Origin: Paulinella micropora
Taxonomy: Eukaryota > Cercozoa > Imbricatea > Euglyphida
NCBI GenBank assembly: GCA_009731375.1
Contig: BJOX01000029.1
Coordinates: 1,242,931-1,306,930 of the forward strand
Length of the DNA: 64,000 nt
Reading direction: 5' to 3'
This document shows positions 52,133-63,295 of this stretch, piece by piece. The notes beneath the pieces are model-generated. The model had not been told where the DNA came from. It made no database searches and worked only from the letters and a program-made list of their open reading frames with translations. Positions within the stretch are counted from its first letter, which is position 1, and each line of letters opens with the position of its first letter. The position numbers and the translations under genes were made by a program.

Positions 52133-52294
52133 TGCCTGGAAGCTGTTCTAATCAATATATTCTAATGATTTGTATCCCTCTCCAGTGCTTTTGTACTAAT
52201 AAAAAATAACTATTATATTGTCTGATGTGAGTGTGTGCCGTGTTGATTTAGGAGAGGTGAGCTGGTAGGCAGGCACCACAACAAAAAAGACAAC

Positions 52295-52744
52295 TCAGTT
52301 ATTTTGAATTCTCTTTTGATATGTATTCCATTCAAATAATACATCTTCAAAAGATTTTCCGTTTTCAATCAAATTTCTGGCATACTCTTCTTCGTTTAAA
52401 GATAATATCTGTTTCTTTGCTAGAAGCCAACTATCAAGCAACTTCATTTCTTTCTTTTTATTATCCTCATGTCTCTTTCTCTTTCGTTTTGCTTTATTTA
52501 TTTTTTCCTTCCTTTTATTGTTCTCTTCAATAACTTCCGATCTTTCGTCAACTGAATTTAAGCGAGAGTATAGTTCATCTATTATGTTTTCTATTTCACT
52601 TTTTTTATTCTTCTGTATTTCAATTTTATCTTCAATCATTCTCGTATCTCTTTTGACTACTGATTCTGATTTGTCTTCATAATATTCATCCCAATCCTTA
52701 GTCTCCTCCCTACTCGCTTCATCAACACTCTCGCTGTCGCTCAT
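52295..52744 (-). CDS. coiled-coil protein (PLV2), opposite orientation to PLV1
   Basis: 149 residues from MSDSESVDEASREE (an upstream in-frame ATG at 52795 is less likely). Charged coiled coil, then DSWLLAKKQILSLNEEEYAR and ENGKSFEDVLFEW, matching the end of 20205-20673 of PLV1. Intact. On the minus strand here, plus in PLV1. Confidence 0.65.
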   Translation of the reverse strand: MSDSESVDEASREETKDWDEYYEDKSESVVKRDTRMIEDKIEIQKNKKSEIENIIDELYSRLNSVDERSEVIEENNKRKEKINKAKRKRKRHEDNKKKEMKLLDSWLLAKKQILSLNEEEYARNLIENGKSFEDVLFEWNTYQKRIQNN

Positions 52745-53078
52745 CTCGTTGAAGGAATGAAAGAAGTCCAAAAATGACAAGAAATGCGAAAACAAAAAAA
52801 CATTTTTCTGTTAGGTGCGTGAGCGGTTTCTTCTTCATTTTATTCGTGATTTGATATTTTATTTTTCCTTTTTCATCGGTTGCTCCTACTTCACCTTTTT
52901 TCCAGATGTTCTCTCAAGTCGGATGTGTATATTTTTATGAGTGTGCTTGTTGCCGAAGTGTTGTGACGAAGTTATCATAGACGAATGGGAAGGGTGCTCA
53001 CACTCGGTTTTCTGTGTCGCGGGTTCAATGCCCACTCGTTAATAAATGATGGCTCGTTACTTTTTTTATTTTTTTTTA
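52745..53078. other. spacer before the PLV2 right TIR, weak tRNA-like remnant
   Basis: No gene seen. At about 52981-53040, CGAATGGG and CCCACTCG can pair around a GGGTTCAATGCCC B-box-like string, but the arm is too short (about 57 nt) for a tRNA. A short (T)n(A/T)n tract follows. Confidence 0.35.
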
Positions 53079-53323
53079 TTCTTTTATTTACCAACTTTCC
53101 ATACAGAGCACATTTTTTTTGGAAAAAGATAAGGGGGCTCAGCACACCGAGAAAGAATAAGAAAAGGGGGATAAGGAGGCTTAGTATTAATAGTTTGCGA
53201 AAAAGTGCAATTTTCTAGTTTTGCTAGTTTTTGTTGATTAATAGGAGAGCGAAATATGGCGAAATGGGCTAAATTTATATATGAATATAAAGATAAGTGT
53301 GCTATAGTAATACCTATAGTAGT
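53079..53323. repeat. PLV2 right terminal inverted repeat
   Basis: Reverse complement of 21123-21369; ends CCTATAGTAGT and is followed by the target duplication ACCACT. The ATG at 53256 belongs to the repeat and only appears to start the gag ORF. Confidence 0.92.
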
Positions 53324-53329
53324 ACCACT

Positions 53330-54152
53330 CACTGGCGGATCTGGTCATGGGGGACCGACACTGCAACAACAGCAAGATGCACTACAACGAGCAGCCTTGT
53401 TTCTCGGGGGCCGCGCCAACACCGCTCCCACTGATCCCACCGCACGCACCTCCACAGCACACACACTTACAAACGCAGACTTAGGGCAGATGTTGAAGCT
53501 ACTGCATGCCGGAATCAACTCTACCTTCGCCGATCAAACGAACCGGCTATCTGAGCAAGTGAACGCAATGATCTTCCCAGCCAAGCAGGAGACTGGGCAA
53601 CGGGACGCGAAGCTCATAGAGAAGCCTGTGCACCGACGCTACTTTCAGGGAGCAAAGATCATCATGGCGATACTAGAGAGCAAGGTCTACAAGAGTGAGC
53701 AAGAGCGGCTGGCTGATGATGCAATCGCAATGGCAACTGCGCTGGCTACTCTGGCCATGGATATGGGCGGACCGACACCTCTACCAGCGGAGGAGGCAGA
53801 ACAAAAGTTCATACGAGCAGCCAAGCGACTGCGAATCGCGGGTGACGTTGCAGCCTACTGTGAGCCCATCCGGGCACCTACTTCGAAGAGCACCGCACAC
53901 CCATATGGCAGCCACAGCAAGGGGCTGTGCCGTATGTGCTACTCTCCACAGCACTGGGCGAAGGACTGCCCGCAGAGAAGCACTGCTCCCGGCGTGAATA
54001 CTAACAACATCGCAGCACCCCAAAGCAACGTGACTACACCAACGTTGGCATGGGCAGGTGTCCCGGGATACACAGTACCATCAACCGGGCCGCAGCCGCA
54101 CATGCAATACGCGATCCCGGCACCGCAACCACAAACCCGACAGGGTACATAA
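53330..54152 (+). CDS. gag: DIRS-order retrotransposon Gag, 3' segment with zinc knuckle
   Basis: 274 codons including the stop. After a Gly/Gln linker come helical regions (TNADLGQMLKLLHAGIN, AKIIMAILESKVYKSEQERL) of a capsid-like domain, then a CCHC knuckle C-x2-C-x4-H-x4-C (CRMCYSPQHWAKDC, about 53934-53975). Read with 837-1062 and 21050-21122 the gene has 374 codons with no stop. A second knuckle lies past the stop in another frame. Confidence 0.85.
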
Positions 54153-54298
54153 CATTCACCCCAGCCGTGCCACCACCATACATACCTACTAGCGCGCGCA
54201 CACGTGCATCCTGCACCCACTGTAACAAGCGCGGACACACCGCAGAACACTGCTGGACTCTGAACCCCAATCTGCGCCCGCAGCGTACCACTAACTGA
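54153..54298 (+). pseudogene. possible shifted 3' extension of gag with second CCHC knuckle
   Basis: A frame overlapping the end of gag (54050-54298) codes CTHCNKRGHTAEHC at about 54210-54251, followed by a stop. Either gag lost its frame through a small indel or this is made by ribosomal frameshifting. The following 300 bp to 54607 show no coding frame. Confidence 0.5.
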
Positions 54299-54607
54299 AC
54301 ATTCAAGCACACTACGGCTCACAAACACGCATACACATTGCACATCCGCACGAGCAGTAGGTGCGTATGTAGTCGAGCTTGACGCCCATGCATCATGCAA
54401 CAGAAAAGGCAGTACATACGCATTAAATATATAAATTATCCTTACTTTGATTTGCGTTTCTGAACATTTCATAAAGTCAGACTCGCATGGCAACACGCCA
54501 CCGGTTTAAGGTGACTAGTCAAAAGAACGACTGCAACACGCCAAATATGAACGTAACAATGCGCCGGACAGGCCGCAGTTTAATACAATATTACGTTTGC
54601 TTATTGA

Positions 54608-56644
54608 AATACCAACTCTGCAATCACTCAGCCTAGTATTAAAACGATTATCTCTTACTGTGACTGGCAGATACTCACGCCCGAAATTGGTCGGAAAGAT
54701 TTCAGACTTCTTACCAAAATCAGCGCCGAAATCAAAGTCTTCAAAGAATACGCATGGACCATGCAGTGCGTATGGTGCAAAAAGACCGGACATCTTGCGT
54801 ACTTCTGCCCATCGCGACAGACGACACCGCAAGTAGAAATTTCATATGTGACGGAACTCCTTCGATCACCTGCCATCGACGTTCAAAGTTACGCATCTTG
54901 CAGTTTGTTGGAAGCACGCAACCGGCTAATGACATTGGGTGAAACATTCAACCGCGGCAACCCGTGGGCTGATTCCACTGACCCTGCACATGCTATCAAA
55001 GCAAAGTTAGGATATTGGAAAGCGATTGGGACAGACACCCTAGTACTGTCGTGGCTAGCATACGGGGTCGAGCTGACGTTCGAACGCACACCGTCAGCTA
55101 CAGACTTCACCAACCATCCTTCCTGTTTCGAGCACATAGATTTCGTCAGTGAACAGATCAACGATATGGTCACACGCGGAGAAGCAGTGGAAATAAGAGA
55201 AGAGGAATGCATCATGATTGAAACACTACAAGTGCTCGCGGATCCAGCAGGAGTTAAGAAAACGAAGCTCTGCACTGACAAGCGCTTTAGTAACTCGTTT
55301 CAAGCAAAGGCTCCCTTCACCATGGAGACATTAGAAAAGGACATACAACTGGTATTGGATGGCGACGCGGGCACGAAGCTATTTGTGGTAGACCTCAAAC
55401 GGGCATTATATTTGATACCTCTATCACAACAAAGCAGACCTTACTCAGCATTCCGACACAACGGCAAGACTTACCTAAACACCATATTACTCAACTGCTT
55501 CTGCACTGCATCGTTTTGGTTTGGAAAGACAATGCGCGCGGTGGTGCGACTGATCCGAGCCCTGAACATACCTTGCATGCAATACGCTGACGATTTCTTG
55601 TTCGCAATCAAACTTGCCCGGACACACGATGGCATACCTGCGTTCGTGAAAGCACTCTTCAGCCTCCTGGGCCTCCCCCTCTCAGAGAAGACGTGTTGGG
55701 AGCCAGCAGATGAAGTGCAGTACTTGGGCTACATCATTAACAGCAAAGAAGGCTGGATCGGGGTACCGGAGGAAAAAAGGTTGAGGCTACTGCGTTCAAA
55801 CCTCCAGCTACTCAGTGACGTTCGCTCTGCTCATGGGGCGTCGGTCAAACAGCTACATTCAACAGCGGCCTCGATCATCGCGTTAAAGTTAGCTCTACAG
55901 AACGCAATGCTGTTCACGCGAGTCACGCTGGCGACAGTCACACAATGCAAGAGGATTGAACGGGAAACCGTTTGCACCCCATCAGGGTTGGAGCTCAGTG
56001 AAGAACTCCAATACTGGCTTCACACTTTGCGAAACACACTGAAGTGCAAACGAGCTATTTTCCAGGCACGGACGGACATCGAATTGAGGCTCGACGCGGG
56101 GAAATTTGCAGTGGGCGGCCATGTATTAAACATGGACGTGACCATACAATTGCCCACCGAACTCATCGGCATCTCTTCCACTCACAGAGAGCTCTGGGCG
56201 GCCACGGTGGTTCCGCTACACTTTAAGCACATCTTGAGCAGCTGCAACATAGCGCTCACTGTCTTCGACTCAGCTAACGCTGTAATAGACTTACAGAAAG
56301 GCGGCTCAACAAAATGCGCACACCTCACGCAACCATGCAAAAACATTGATGATGTATACACGCACCAGCTCAACATCAAAAACAAACTCTGGGGATGGGT
56401 AGAGCGCTCGCTCAACACAAGGGCAGATGCAAACTCAAAGGCACTCACTGCCGGCTTAATTAGCTTGACTGCTAACCCAGACATCATAAAAACAATCACC
56501 CACCGATGGCAAATGACGACCAAAGACGTGTGGGCATCGAACTTCGGGCAAATAGGACAATTAATCCTTCTCGCACTGAAAGAACGCAAGCGAGTTGCGT
56601 TTGTGATACCCCAATGGCGGGGACGACTTTGGTGGCCGCAGTGA
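54608..56644 (+). CDS. reverse transcriptase - RNase H polyprotein of the DIRS-order element
   Basis: 627 residues from ATG 54761; the frame is open upstream to 54608. Near the start another CCHC knuckle (CVWCKKTGHLAYFC). RT motifs: VVDLKRALYLIPLS (palm), YSAFRHNGKTYLNT, and the YADD box at residues 275-278. RNase H follows with D445 (LRLDAGKFAVGG), E (STHRELWAA), D (TVFDSANAV) and D (NTRADANSKA), and an ending FVIPQWRGRLWWPQ common in DIRS-type pol proteins. Complete and undamaged, in contrast to the PLV genes, so the retrotransposon may be relatively young or partly under constraint. Confidence 0.9.
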   Translation, partial: NTNSAITQPSIKTIISYCDWQILTPEIGRKDFRLLTKISAEIKVFKEYAWTMQCVWCKKTGHLAYFCPSRQTTPQVEISYVTELLRSPAIDVQSYASCSLLEARNRLMTLGETFNRGNPWADSTDPAHAIKAKLGYWKAIGTDTLVLSWLAYGVELTFERTPSATDFTNHPSCFEHIDFVSEQINDMVTRGEAVEIREEECIMIETLQVLADPAGVKKTKLCTDKRFSNSFQAKAPFTMETLEKDIQLVLDGDAGTKLFVVDLKRALYLIPLSQQSRPYSAFRHNGKTYLNTILLNCFCTASFWFGKTMRAVVRLIRALNIPCMQYADDFLFAIKLARTHDGIPAFVKALFSLLGLPLSEKTCWEPADEVQYLGYIINSKEGWIGVPEEKRLRLLRSNLQLLSDVRSAHGASVKQLHSTAASIIALKLALQNAMLFTRVTLATVTQCKRIERETVCTPSGLELSEELQYWLHTLRNTLKCKRAIFQARTDIELRLDAGKFAVGGHVLNMDVTIQLPTELIGISSTHRELWAATVVPLHFKHILSSCNIALTVFDSANAVIDLQKGGSTKCAHLTQPCKNIDDVYTHQLNIKNKLWGWVERSLNTRADANSKALTAGLISLTANPDIIKTITHRWQMTTKDVWASNFGQIGQLILLALKERKRVAFVIPQWRGRLWWPQ

Positions 56645-56797
56645 TAGAACACGCGCAAGATTCATTCTCATTACCAGCCGCAGCGTACACGCTAGCACCA
56701 ACATGACACACACATCCGCTTCATATACATAGACCTCAGTGGCACATGCTTGCAGTTCTGTTTGATTTTGCTCATTAAATCTTTTTTATTATTATAG

Positions 56798-57776
56798 GCC
56801 ACGTCGTACTTAACGACGCTGACATAGCAATATGGGCCAGCCAAGGCAAGAAAAGACAGTCAACAATGGATGCATATGCAGCATCCCGCAAGCAATTTGT
56901 CAGTTGGTGCATTGCATACAACCGAATCTATTTCCCGGCCACAGCGGAGACGGTCGCTCACTACCTGAGACACATGTGTGAAAGTGGATACACTGAGAGT
57001 ACAATCCAAGGGCACTTCGCCGCTATTAAGGCGCAGTATGTACTACTTCCTTATTGTGACCCCACCGATACCCCATTGGTGCAAATGGCAAAGAAAAGAG
57101 CAGTGGCAGAAGCCCCGCCGGGCAAGGAAGGCAAATATCCACTGTTGAGGGACGACCTACTCAAGATACTCCAACTACCCCTTAAAGATTGAAGAGATAG
57201 CAGAAACAGCACCATGGTCTTGTTGCAATGGATCTCTATGACAAGAGTGGGCAATATCACTGCACTTAAGGTGGAGGATATATGGTTCCACACGACTGCA
57301 ATAAACAACATCCCATGCGATTACATGGTACTCCGCCTGAGGCACCTCAAGAACGACAAGGGTGAGAAGCTGGTGTACGTCGGCCAGGGCACAGAAATAT
57401 TCTGCGCTGTCAAATGGGTTCGGGCATACTTGCAGTCAATGAAAGAATTATTTCGAGGTTCATTCACAGACAGTTCGCCTCTTTCTTCAAAATCGAGCGA
57501 AACAGTCTGGAGCATTTAAGCAGCAAAACACCATCCAGCATTCTGAAAGAGCAAGTGACACGCATAGGATTAGATCCGGCTATATATGCGTCACATTCTA
57601 ACAGACTTGGTTCAGCCACCGAAGCTGCAAGGTTGGGGATGAAAATATACGCAATCAGGAGGCAAGGACTGTGGTCGGACAAAAGTACATCTGTGTTCAA
57701 ATACGTGCGCGACGTCAGTTTAGAAAACAAACTGGCCATTACGAGCGTTCTGCAGGCAGGAGTTAAAATTACCTAG
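56798..57776 (+). pseudogene. YR: tyrosine recombinase of the DIRS-order element, stop and frameshift
   Basis: The frame is open from 56798, directly after TTTTTTATTATTATAG, a good 3' splice site, so expression by splicing is possible. N-terminal SAM-like part (QSTMDAYAASRKQFVSWC). Catalytic Arg in MTRVGNITALKVEDI (near 57244), H-x-x-R in ASHSNRLGSATEAARLG (near 57590) and Tyr in VFKYVRDVS (near 57702). An in-frame TGA at 57190-57192 and a one-base shift near 57470-57490 interrupt it. Such recombinases integrate the circular cDNA, in place of a DDE integrase. Confidence 0.82.
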
Positions 57777-58973
57777 ATACTTCCTTGTTCTCAAATTAAA
57801 TACATTCGTTTGCAGCGTACACAACTGTCTGACGATAGTGTCTGATATAGTTCACAAGTTAAGTGCTGGAAGTCCGTTTATGAAATCGATTTCCATATTG
57901 TACTAGAATACAATTTAATGTAAAAAATCGTGACAGATACAAATTTGTTATGTTAGTCCAGGAAAGAGACACATTTGACTAAGATATATGACGTTAAATT
58001 CAGTTCACGTAATGACATGACTACAGCAATACGTCCGCTTAATAGCAATTAATATCGGCCACATAACAATATATTTCCTCCAAAATTTTATAGTGATATA
58101 GACATGCAGACGTAATTCATGCAGAGAACAGAGCAATCACACAGAAATTGATTCCAGGATATGCTGACATGTTAAACACGACGGTATCAGAGTCTAGTAA
58201 GGGATTTAACACGCCAAAAACATATCTGAACAGCACCAGAAAAAAGCGACACAATAACCACCCAAAATATTTAAGAACTTATATATACTAAATTTAAAGT
58301 CGATAACTTACCATGCAAATACAACACTTCCTTCATAACTAAAACGATACCACTTATACTCTCATCGATTTCGAACGCAATATGACCACTTACATCACTA
58401 ATTACGGGAATGGTGATGCAAAACATTTATATCAGACGCATATACTAGAACACAAAAACTCACCAACAAAAACAATCTCGAAAATGGCAAGGATGCAAGC
58501 ATACACAAACAGATATACACATACAGAACAAACCACAAACTATGTGAACGCGCAGAATGCAACCATAGCGACGATAGTACGTGGGTAATCAGAGTTCTGA
58601 ACGTTGGTAGTCGCCGTTCTCGTTCGAGGAATTACAGATGCAGGAAAGTTTGATTACTCACAGTTTGGGATCATATCATCAACAGAAAGTGTGTATCAAG
58701 GATAATACCAACGCACAGGTCAAAACAACGTTAATCGGCAATAAACAGACTGATGAAGTCTTTCCTCATTTTTTTTCCAGTCGCCTTTTATTTTTAGTTG
58801 GGTCAAAAAGGCAACGTTTGAGAGATTACAGGCAATTTTACGGCATTTTGCCAGGGTAAAGTGGCACTTACCAATTTTTTCCAGAGGTCTTTTCGGGACC
58901 TAGGAGAGAGGGGAGAGAGCTCACGGAATGCATGGTATGCTGTGAAATGAAGTTTTTGCAAGCTTGCGCAGCA
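57777..58973. other. retrotransposon 3' non-coding region
   Basis: About 1.2 kb between the recombinase gene and the right terminal repeat. Short ORFs at 58382-58588 and 58638-58859 have no recognisable content. The B1 part of a split direct repeat would be expected here, but I found no second copy after the right repeat. Confidence 0.5.
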
Positions 58974-59204
58974 AAAGCGTCATTTCACAAATACCTAAAT
59001 GCCCCATATCAGACAGATTGGGCCGTGAGAGAGATTCTTGAGTGGACTTGATTATTTTTATTCCCGCTATAAAAGAAGCGGGAACGATTGTTCCCGCGAG
59101 AAAATTTGAAGATTAGTGAGACAACATTATCGCTCTCAGATTTGCATTTTTTAGTTTTGCAAAAAAGTGCTTTTAGTTTCTATTTTTTTTGCATTAGAAG
59201 AATC
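58974..59204 (+). repeat. right terminal direct repeat of the DIRS-order retrotransposon
   Basis: Same orientation as 601-829, including the TATA-in-hairpin motif; the main difference is a one-base-longer CAGATTGGGCC. Followed directly by CCCACCCACCCACCC and a microsatellite instead of a B2 repeat. Confidence 0.75.
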
Positions 59205-59280
59205 CCACCCACCCACCCATTTACATTATGTTTTGCGCTTGGGTGTGGTAGTGAGTGGCGGATGAGAAATAATTTACACC

Positions 59281-60140
59281 CACGTATACATACATACGTA
59301 CATACATACATGCATACACATATACATACATACACACACAAACATATACATACATACATACATACATACATGCATACATACATACACACACACATACATA
59401 CACACACATACATACATACATACACACATACATACATACATACATACACATAATTATACACACACACACATACACACATACATACGTATACATACGTATA
59501 CATACATACACACATACATACATACATACATACACAGATACATACATACATACGTACATACGTATACATACATACGTATACATACATACGTATACATACA
59601 TACGTATACATACATACATACATACATACATACATACATACATACATGCATACAAATATATGTACATACACACACAAACATATACATACATACATACATA
59701 CATACATACATACATACATACATACACACACACACATACATACATACATACATACATACACACATACATACATACATACATACACATAATTATACACACA
59801 CACACATACACACATACATACGTATACATACATACGTATACATACATACATACATACATACATACATGCATACACATATACATACATACAGACATACACA
59901 TAATTATACACACACACACACATACACACACATACATACACACATACACACATACATACATACATACATACATACATACATACATACAATACAGACATAC
60001 ACATAATTATACACACATACATACATACATACATACATACATACATACACACACACACATACATACACACATACACATATACATGCATACATGCATACAT
60101 ACATACAAACACACACACATACTTACATACATACATACAC
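59281..60140. repeat. (CATA)n microsatellite, about 860 bp
   Basis: CATA tetranucleotides with CACA and CGTA variants and a recurring ACACATAATTATACACACAC block (about 59448, 59785, 59899 and 60000), i.e. a higher-order repeat. The His/Thr/Tyr or Cys/Met/Tyr/Val-rich ORFs through it are artefacts. Confidence 0.97.
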
Positions 60141-60141
60141 A

Positions 60142-60179
<38 letters not shown>

Positions 60180-60290
60180 ATCTATCTATCTTATCTATCT
60201 ATCTATCTATCTATCTATTTATCTATTTATCTGTATATATATCTATATATCTATCTATATCTATCTATATCTATCTATCTAGGTATCTTT
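60141..60290. repeat. (CTAT)n microsatellite
   Basis: CTAT/TATC repeats directly after the CATA tract. Confidence 0.97.
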
Positions 60291-60306
60291 CTAGCCTCGG
60301 CGAACG

Positions 60307-63228
60307 ATGCCGCGCGGTCGTGGCGTCGAGGCCTGCAAGTGTGCTTCGTGCAGAGGTAGCAAACAACTGGCATACTCGACGAGGTACACTGTTGATAATA
60401 ATAGTATGTATAATTGCTGGCTAGCAAGGATGGTTATGCTCTCGGACATACTGTTATTAATTATAATGTGTCTAAGTGACCATCACTACAATTTAAGTGA
60501 CAATCACTAATTGGTGAGTGACCATCACTATTAGTAAGTGATCAGCACTGCATTTTTAATGATCATCACTATGCATACATCCCTCCCTACGCACGCAATT
60601 CTGCTTGAACAGGCGCAAACATGTGCAAAAATATGGATGGCATTTTCCCAGAGAGCGAGTCAGACACTCTGCAACTGTAGCTGTAACACGACGTCCGCGG
60701 GCAGCTCTGGCAATATCTGACTCAGAGGAAGAAGATGGAGTCGGACACCTTGCAGCTGGTCGCAGCGACCCTGTAGGACCTCCCCTGGCACCTCTGGAGT
60801 TAGCTGGTCCAGACAATCAAGATTCGGGCCCGGACGATGAGGATGCTGATCTTTATCCAGCGTCCAGCGAGGATGAAGAGATGCAAGGCTTGCGTCCTCC
60901 ACGCTTGGCGGGGGGACGGCAAGGTGTGCCTGCTGCGTTATCGTACGCAGAGCAGTTTGTGCAAGGGCCTGGTCCGGCTTACGCAACAGCGACTGTGGCT
61001 CAAGTAGTCGCTGCCCTGTTGCAAATTCAACAGCGACACAATGGCAGTCACGAAATCATGGAAGCTGTGTACGCCGTGATAAGAGACCTTGTTGTGCCAG
61101 ATGCATCAGTAAGCAGTTGGCACAAAGTCAAGATGGCAGTTGCAGGCACAAGGGACCAAAGTACCATGATCCATCACAGGTACTGTTAAGATAAAATATC
61201 CAATATGTGTGATGAATTCGAATCCAATGTGTGTGATGAATGTGAATGAATGTTAGGTGTTACAACTAAGTGACCATCACTAACCTCTAAGTGACCATCA
61301 CTAACATCTAAGTGACCATCACTAACCCCTAAGTGACCATCACTAAACGCAAAGTGACCATCACTAACTATTAAGTGACCATCACTACATCTAAGTGACC
61401 ATCACTAACCTCTAAGTGACCATCACTAACCTCTAAGTGACCATCACTAACCTCTAAGTGACCATCACTAAACGCAAAGTGACCATCACTAACTATTAAG
61501 TGACCATCACTACATACTATGATGAAATACCTAATATGTGTGATGAATCCAATATGTGTGATGAATGTGAATGAATGTTAGGTGTTACATCTAAGTGACC
61601 ATCACTAACCTCTAAGTGACCATCACTAAACTCTAAGTGACCATCACTAACCTCTAAGTGACCATCACTAAACGCAAAGTGACCATCACTAACTATTAAG
61701 TGACCATCACTACATACTATGATGAAATATCTAATATGTGGAATCCAATATGTGTGATGAATGTGAATGAATGTTAGGTGTTACTTGGAGTGTTCGCTTA
61801 CTCCTGCTGCAGACAAGGCATCCGAATGCTCTAACGGACACCCCTTGCGAGGGGAAAGGGTTTTTGCGGCGGACATTGGTACGCAACTGGATGCAAGTAT
61901 GGTGAACAGGACTTGGAACCAGCTTCAAGCAAGCAGGCAGGTCCACGACGCGCGAGCTGCCGCTGAACCAGGATTTATGTGCTGCATCCGCTTTTCACCC
62001 CGCTACAAGCTGAAAATGCAGCAAGCAGCGAGCTCTGCGGCGGGTGCACTGCAAGAGATCTGCGTCATACCAGTTTTGCTGGGATCCGATGGCACGCCTG
62101 TGGTTTCTACACAGTACAGTGCCCCCCACAGTGTATGGGTAAACACCATCAAGAATATTGCCTTCTCTACATCAGGCGAGCTGTGGATGGGAGGCATAGT
62201 GGGAGGTCCGTATATCCCCCCAAGCCTGAAAACAGCCTTTTCGACTCTGGTCCATCAGCTGCGCCATGCATATTTGCCGCGTATGGTGCGTGACCGGGAA
62301 GGAGTCGAGAAGACATGCAGTGTCCTATGCTTAGGAGTGATGGCAGACGGCCAAGGTCAAAAGCATATCGCCGGTACTAATCAGAGCGGCAAGTACGCAT
62401 GTCGCTGCTGCTTCACAGAGTTTGTCACAATCGGGAGCACTCATACTATCACTCCGGACTTTCGAGCCTTTCTCCCAGTCGGTCATCCCATGCGCACTGA
62501 TGCTCGTTATGGACCGCCCTGTGCCACGGCTCCACCCCAAAACAAGACAGCTGTGTGGTATGCTGCTCGAGCGTCGGACGTGCGACGACATAACGAAGGT
62601 CTTCGTCCGTTCCAAAAGCCGCACCATTCTCAAGGTGTCAAGTATGATAATGCGTGCCAAGGAATCCCTGCCTTCGATTCTGTGTTGGATATGATGGTTG
62701 ATGGAATGCACGTTGACGAAAACGCCGTTGCGCATATTGTTGCAATGACGTCGGATGACTCTGAAGGAAAGAAACATCCCAAACACAAGCCCCTGCCAGG
62801 TCAGCCAAGACCTGTACGCAGAGAGCGTGATGACACGGACGCCCAATACGAGGCTCGACTCATAAGAGAAGAAGCTCTCTTTGCTGCACGCGTAGCTGAA
62901 TTGACCAAGATCAACAAGCAGTACTCGAACCTGGCCTTGGGAATGTCTATCAGGAAGGAGATCGACATACGTTACATGGCAGTGCGGGCACTGCGAGGGC
63001 AGCGTGGGACGGGGTCACCGTACGGAACATTTGGCAAGGCCAAGGTAGCGGACGCTTCGTTTTTCCTTCGTTTTTGTGGCCCTTGGATTTATGATGGTCT
63101 GGGCATCAACCAAGAAGTACTCAAGTGTTTAGCGCGTCTTTTTCGTGTTCTGCGCGTAACCAAACTGCGCAAAATACCTAGCGACCCAGTGGCATTGAAC
63201 AACCTAGGCACGTGGATCACCGAACAGG
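60307..63228 (+). CDS. CACTA/EnSpm-like Tnp2 transposase, 5' exons
   Basis: Probable exon 1 60307-60355 (MPRGRGVEACKCASC, zinc-like CxCxxC; GT follows). Exon 2 about 60612-61179 (KYGWHFPRERVRHS, acidic EEEDGVG, helical VVAALLQIQQRH), ending CACAG/GTACTG. Exon 3 about 61813-63228: LSTSGELWMGGIVGGPYI, YACRCCFTEF, FRAFLPVGHPMRTDARYG and DMMVDGMHVDENAVAHI correspond to the Tnp2 pattern (Cys-rich, FLPxxHP, DxMH), ending ACCGAACAG/GTACTC. Exon 1-2 and 2-3 phases could not be made to agree fully, so borders are approximate. Continues in 63600-64000. Confidence 0.6.
60471..60575. repeat. degenerate palindromic AGTGA-TCACT repeats
   Basis: Five diverged copies of AAGTGACCATCACTA in the first intron of the Tnp2-like gene. 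Confidence 0.75.
61199..61790. repeat. intronic array of 18 palindromic 21-bp repeats with 65-bp spacers
   Basis: Unit TAAGTGACCATCACTAACNTC, core AGTGA-CCA-TCACT. Twelve units at 61267-61513 and six at 61591-61713, separated and flanked by three copies of a roughly 65-bp block (AATATGTGTGATGAAT ... GTTAGGTGTTAC). The order of unit variants (...AAACGC, AACTAT, ACAT) repeats three times, so the array grew by block duplication. Confidence 0.9.
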
Positions 63229-63239
63229 TACTCTGGCAA

Positions 63240-63240
<1 letters not shown>

Positions 63241-63288
<48 letters not shown>
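63241..63288. repeat. poly(A) tract of 48 bp
   Basis: Uninterrupted A run inside an intron of the Tnp2-like gene, followed by TAGTGATGGGCACTA repeats. Confidence 0.95.
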
Positions 63289-63293
<5 letters not shown>

Positions 63294-63295
63294 CA

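Larger units (their letters stand above)
21123..53323 (+). mobile_element. PLV2: second integrated polinton-like virus, itself interrupted
   Basis: Bounded by inverted repeats of about 245 bp (21123-21369 and 53079-53323) starting ACTACTATAGGTATTAC and by the target duplication ACCACT (21117-21122 and 53324-53329). Its span of 32.2 kb falls to about 21.8 kb after removing the 10.4-kb transposon. Gene order follows PLV1, but TIRs and polymerase are unrelated or distant. Decay is heavier than in PLV1, with several frameshifts per gene and three foreign inserts, which suggests an older insertion. Confidence 0.92.

Noticed and set aside
52981-53040. tRNA gene in the PLV2 right end
   Set aside because: Acceptor-like pairing and a GGTTCAA-like string are present, but only about 57 nt lie between the ends and no A box is seen.
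53256-53329. ATG at 53256 as the start of the gag-like protein
   Set aside because: This stretch is the PLV2 right TIR and target duplication; the gag frame proper enters from 21122.
58382-58859. Two small plus-strand ORFs in the retrotransposon 3' region
   Set aside because: No motif, no homologue in the window, and composition typical of non-coding sequence.
59180-60424. Long ORFs rich in His/Thr/Tyr or Cys/Met/Tyr/Val
   Set aside because: They are translations of the (CATA)n and (CTAT)n microsatellites in frames without stops.
61199-61790. CRISPR array
   Set aside because: Repeats are 21-bp, palindromic, contiguous without unique spacers, in an intron of a eukaryotic transposase gene, and no cas genes occur.
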